This document shows positions 62,649 to 64,000 of a stretch of 64,000 nt of DNA, one piece after another. Below the pieces are notes generated by a model that was not told the DNA's origin, made no database searches, and saw only the letters and a list, made by a program, of their open reading frames with translations. The position numbers and the translations under genes are program-made. This stretch comes from Catellatospora bangladeshensis (lineage in GTDB: Bacteria > Actinomycetota > Actinomycetes > Mycobacteriales > Micromonosporaceae). The stretch is taken from contig NZ_BONF01000002.1 of NCBI RefSeq assembly GCF_016862575.1, positions 102,193-166,192 on the forward strand. The letters are read 5' to 3'. Every line of letters begins with the position of its first letter. Positions within the stretch are counted from its first letter, which is position 1.

Positions 62649-63941
62649 ATGGCCGCCCGTGCCTCCTACCGTGACCTCGTCCGCCTCACCGGACCCTCGT
62701 TCCTCGTCCTCGCCTTCCTCGCGCGGCTGCCCGCCGCCATGGGCCCGCTCGGCGTGATCACCCTCGTCGTCGCCGCCACCGGCTCGTACGGCACCGGCGG
62801 CCTGGCCGCCGCCGCGTTCGGCGTGGGCGCCGCGCTCGGCGGCCCCGTCGTCGGCACCCTCGCCGACCGGTACGGCCAGCGCACCGTCGGTATCGCCACC
62901 GCCCTCGTAGACGCCGTCGCCTACGCCGCGCTGGTCGGCGCCGTGCTCGGCGGTGTGCGGGCTGCCGTGCTGCCGCTCGCCGCGCTCGCCGGGTTCGCCA
63001 TGCCGCAGGTCGGGCCGCTGGTCCGGGTGCGCTGGGCGGTGCTGCTCGGCGACCGCGGCCAGCAGCGCCGCCTGCCTACCGCGATGGCGTACGAGGGCGC
63101 CGCCGACGAAGCCTCCTTCCTGGCCGGTCCGGCGCTGGTCGGCGTACTCGCGACGTCCGGCTGGGCAGGGGCGCCGCTGCTGCTCGCCGCGGTGCTGACC
63201 GTGCTCGCCGCGGTGCCGTTCGCCCTGCACCGCACCGCCCCACCGGTGCTGCGCGCACCCCGCGCCACGGCCACCCGGCAAGCGCGGGAGTCCGGCCCCG
63301 ACATCGCCCGGTCCGGGCGCTTCCCGGTGGGACGGGTCGCGGTGCTGGTCGCGGCAATGTCGGTGATCGGCGTCGTGTTCGGCGCGACGCAGACCGGGGT
63401 GACCGCGTTCGCCGACACCATCGGCGCGGCGGGCTCCGCGGGCCTCATCTACGCCGTGCTCGGCGTGGGCAGCGCGCTCGCCGGCCTGGCGGTGGCCTGG
63501 CTGCCGGAGTCACTCGGCCCGGTCAGCCGGTACGTCTGGTCGGCCGCCGCGCTGGTCCTGGGCACCGCCGCGCTGCTGTACGCCCACTCCACCGCAACCG
63601 CACTGGGCGCCGTGATCGTGCTCGGCGTCACCGCCGCGCCGTACCTGATCTCCGGGTACGCGCTGGCGGGGCGGCTGTCCCCGCCCCGCCACGCGGGCAT
63701 GGTGATGACCCTGCTGGCCAGCGGCGTCGTCGGGGGCGTCTCGCTGGGCGCGGCGGTCGCGGGCCGCCTGGCCGACACATACGGCTACCGCGGCGCCTTC
63801 GGGGTCCCGCTCGCGGCGGCCCTGGCCGGTCTCGCGCTCGCCCTCCTGGTCGCGCCGCGCCTGCGCCGCACCGTGCGGGCCACCGCCGAGCCGGACACCG
63901 CCACCACCACCGACCGCCACCCCATCCTCACCACGGCCTGA
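62649..63941 (+). CDS. MFS transporter
   Basis: 430 aa, about twelve hydrophobic segments, with the MFS loop GTLADRYGQRTVGIAT after helix 2 and its weaker counterpart later. It resembles drug/sugar efflux members; the substrate is unknown. Ends in a short Thr-rich tail. The upstream frame extension lies over repeat and promoter sequence and is rejected. Confidence 0.87.
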   Translation: MAARASYRDLVRLTGPSFLVLAFLARLPAAMGPLGVITLVVAATGSYGTGGLAAAAFGVGAALGGPVVGTLADRYGQRTVGIATALVDAVAYAALVGAVLGGVRAAVLPLAALAGFAMPQVGPLVRVRWAVLLGDRGQQRRLPTAMAYEGAADEASFLAGPALVGVLATSGWAGAPLLLAAVLTVLAAVPFALHRTAPPVLRAPRATATRQARESGPDIARSGRFPVGRVAVLVAAMSVIGVVFGATQTGVTAFADTIGAAGSAGLIYAVLGVGSALAGLAVAWLPESLGPVSRYVWSAAALVLGTAALLYAHSTATALGAVIVLGVTAAPYLISGYALAGRLSPPRHAGMVMTLLASGVVGGVSLGAAVAGRLADTYGYRGAFGVPLAAALAGLALALLVAPRLRRTVRATAEPDTATTTDRHPILTTA

Positions 63942-64000
63942 CGGGGCACCCTTCCTCCGACCGCCGGCCTGTCCCTCGACCCGCCCGGCCCGTCTTCGAT

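Overview
The window is a contiguous piece of a high-GC actinobacterial chromosome. Gene content and order point to Micromonosporaceae or a close relative; this placement is inferred from GC bias, frequent GTG starts, the CobU-CobT fusion and the glnA/lip/suc/pepA/cob gene order, because no rRNA or tRNA is present. I see no prophage, insertion sequence, CRISPR array, tRNA or antibiotic cluster. Almost all the sequence is coding on one strand or the other.

Layout. 1-2.4 kb: partial protein phosphatase, a ring-opening dioxygenase and the ahpC-ahpD peroxide-defence pair. 2.6-4.4 kb: citramalate synthase (isoleucine pathway) behind an Ile-rich leader peptide and an intrinsic terminator. 4.5-8 kb: secreted DD-carboxypeptidase, membrane protein, LD-carboxypeptidase, membrane-anchored EEP phosphatase. 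8.0-11.3 kb: a TetR regulator whose double operator recurs in front of an SRPBCC/DUF4166 operon. 11.4-15.3 kb: glnE and a metallophosphoesterase. 15.4-20.7 kb: penicillin-acylase homologue, orphan holin-like protein, glnA with a GlnR box, and an RDD protein. 20.7-24.4 kb: ArsR-type regulator and MFS pump with a 40-bp palindromic operator, DUF4191 protein, lipA. 24.5-29.5 kb: vapBC, an archaeal-type aspartyl-tRNA synthetase behind a T-box riboswitch, lemA and an HtpX-like protease. 29.7-44.1 kb: lipB, MMPL exporter, two polytopic membrane proteins, a three-gene set behind a Zur-like box, PHB-depolymerase-like esterase, TIGR01777 oxidoreductase, ABC exporter. 44.3-50.9 kb: sucB, lpd, small conserved gene, pepA, gcvT. 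51-55.7 kb: YjbR protein, unknown protein, cobS and fused cobU-cobT. 55.7-64 kb: aldo-keto reductase, WG-repeat protein, three-gene ABC exporter, MFS protein.

The genes lipA, lipB, sucB (two lipoyl domains), lpd and gcvT form a lipoate-centred core of central metabolism. glnA and glnE form a synthetase/adenylyltransferase regulatory pair. The core appears split by two blocks of accessory genes, one between lipA and lipB and one between lipB and sucB.

The most striking non-coding content is a set of recurrent intergenic palindromes: nine copies of a 53-bp hairpin (family A), four of a 70-bp element (B), five of a 60-65-bp element (C), two of a 75-bp element (D) and one single-copy palindrome (E). 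They lie mostly just behind stop codons, often side by side. The strongest regulatory finds are the T-box before the AspRS gene, the cimA attenuator, the TetR double operators and the Zur-like promoter.
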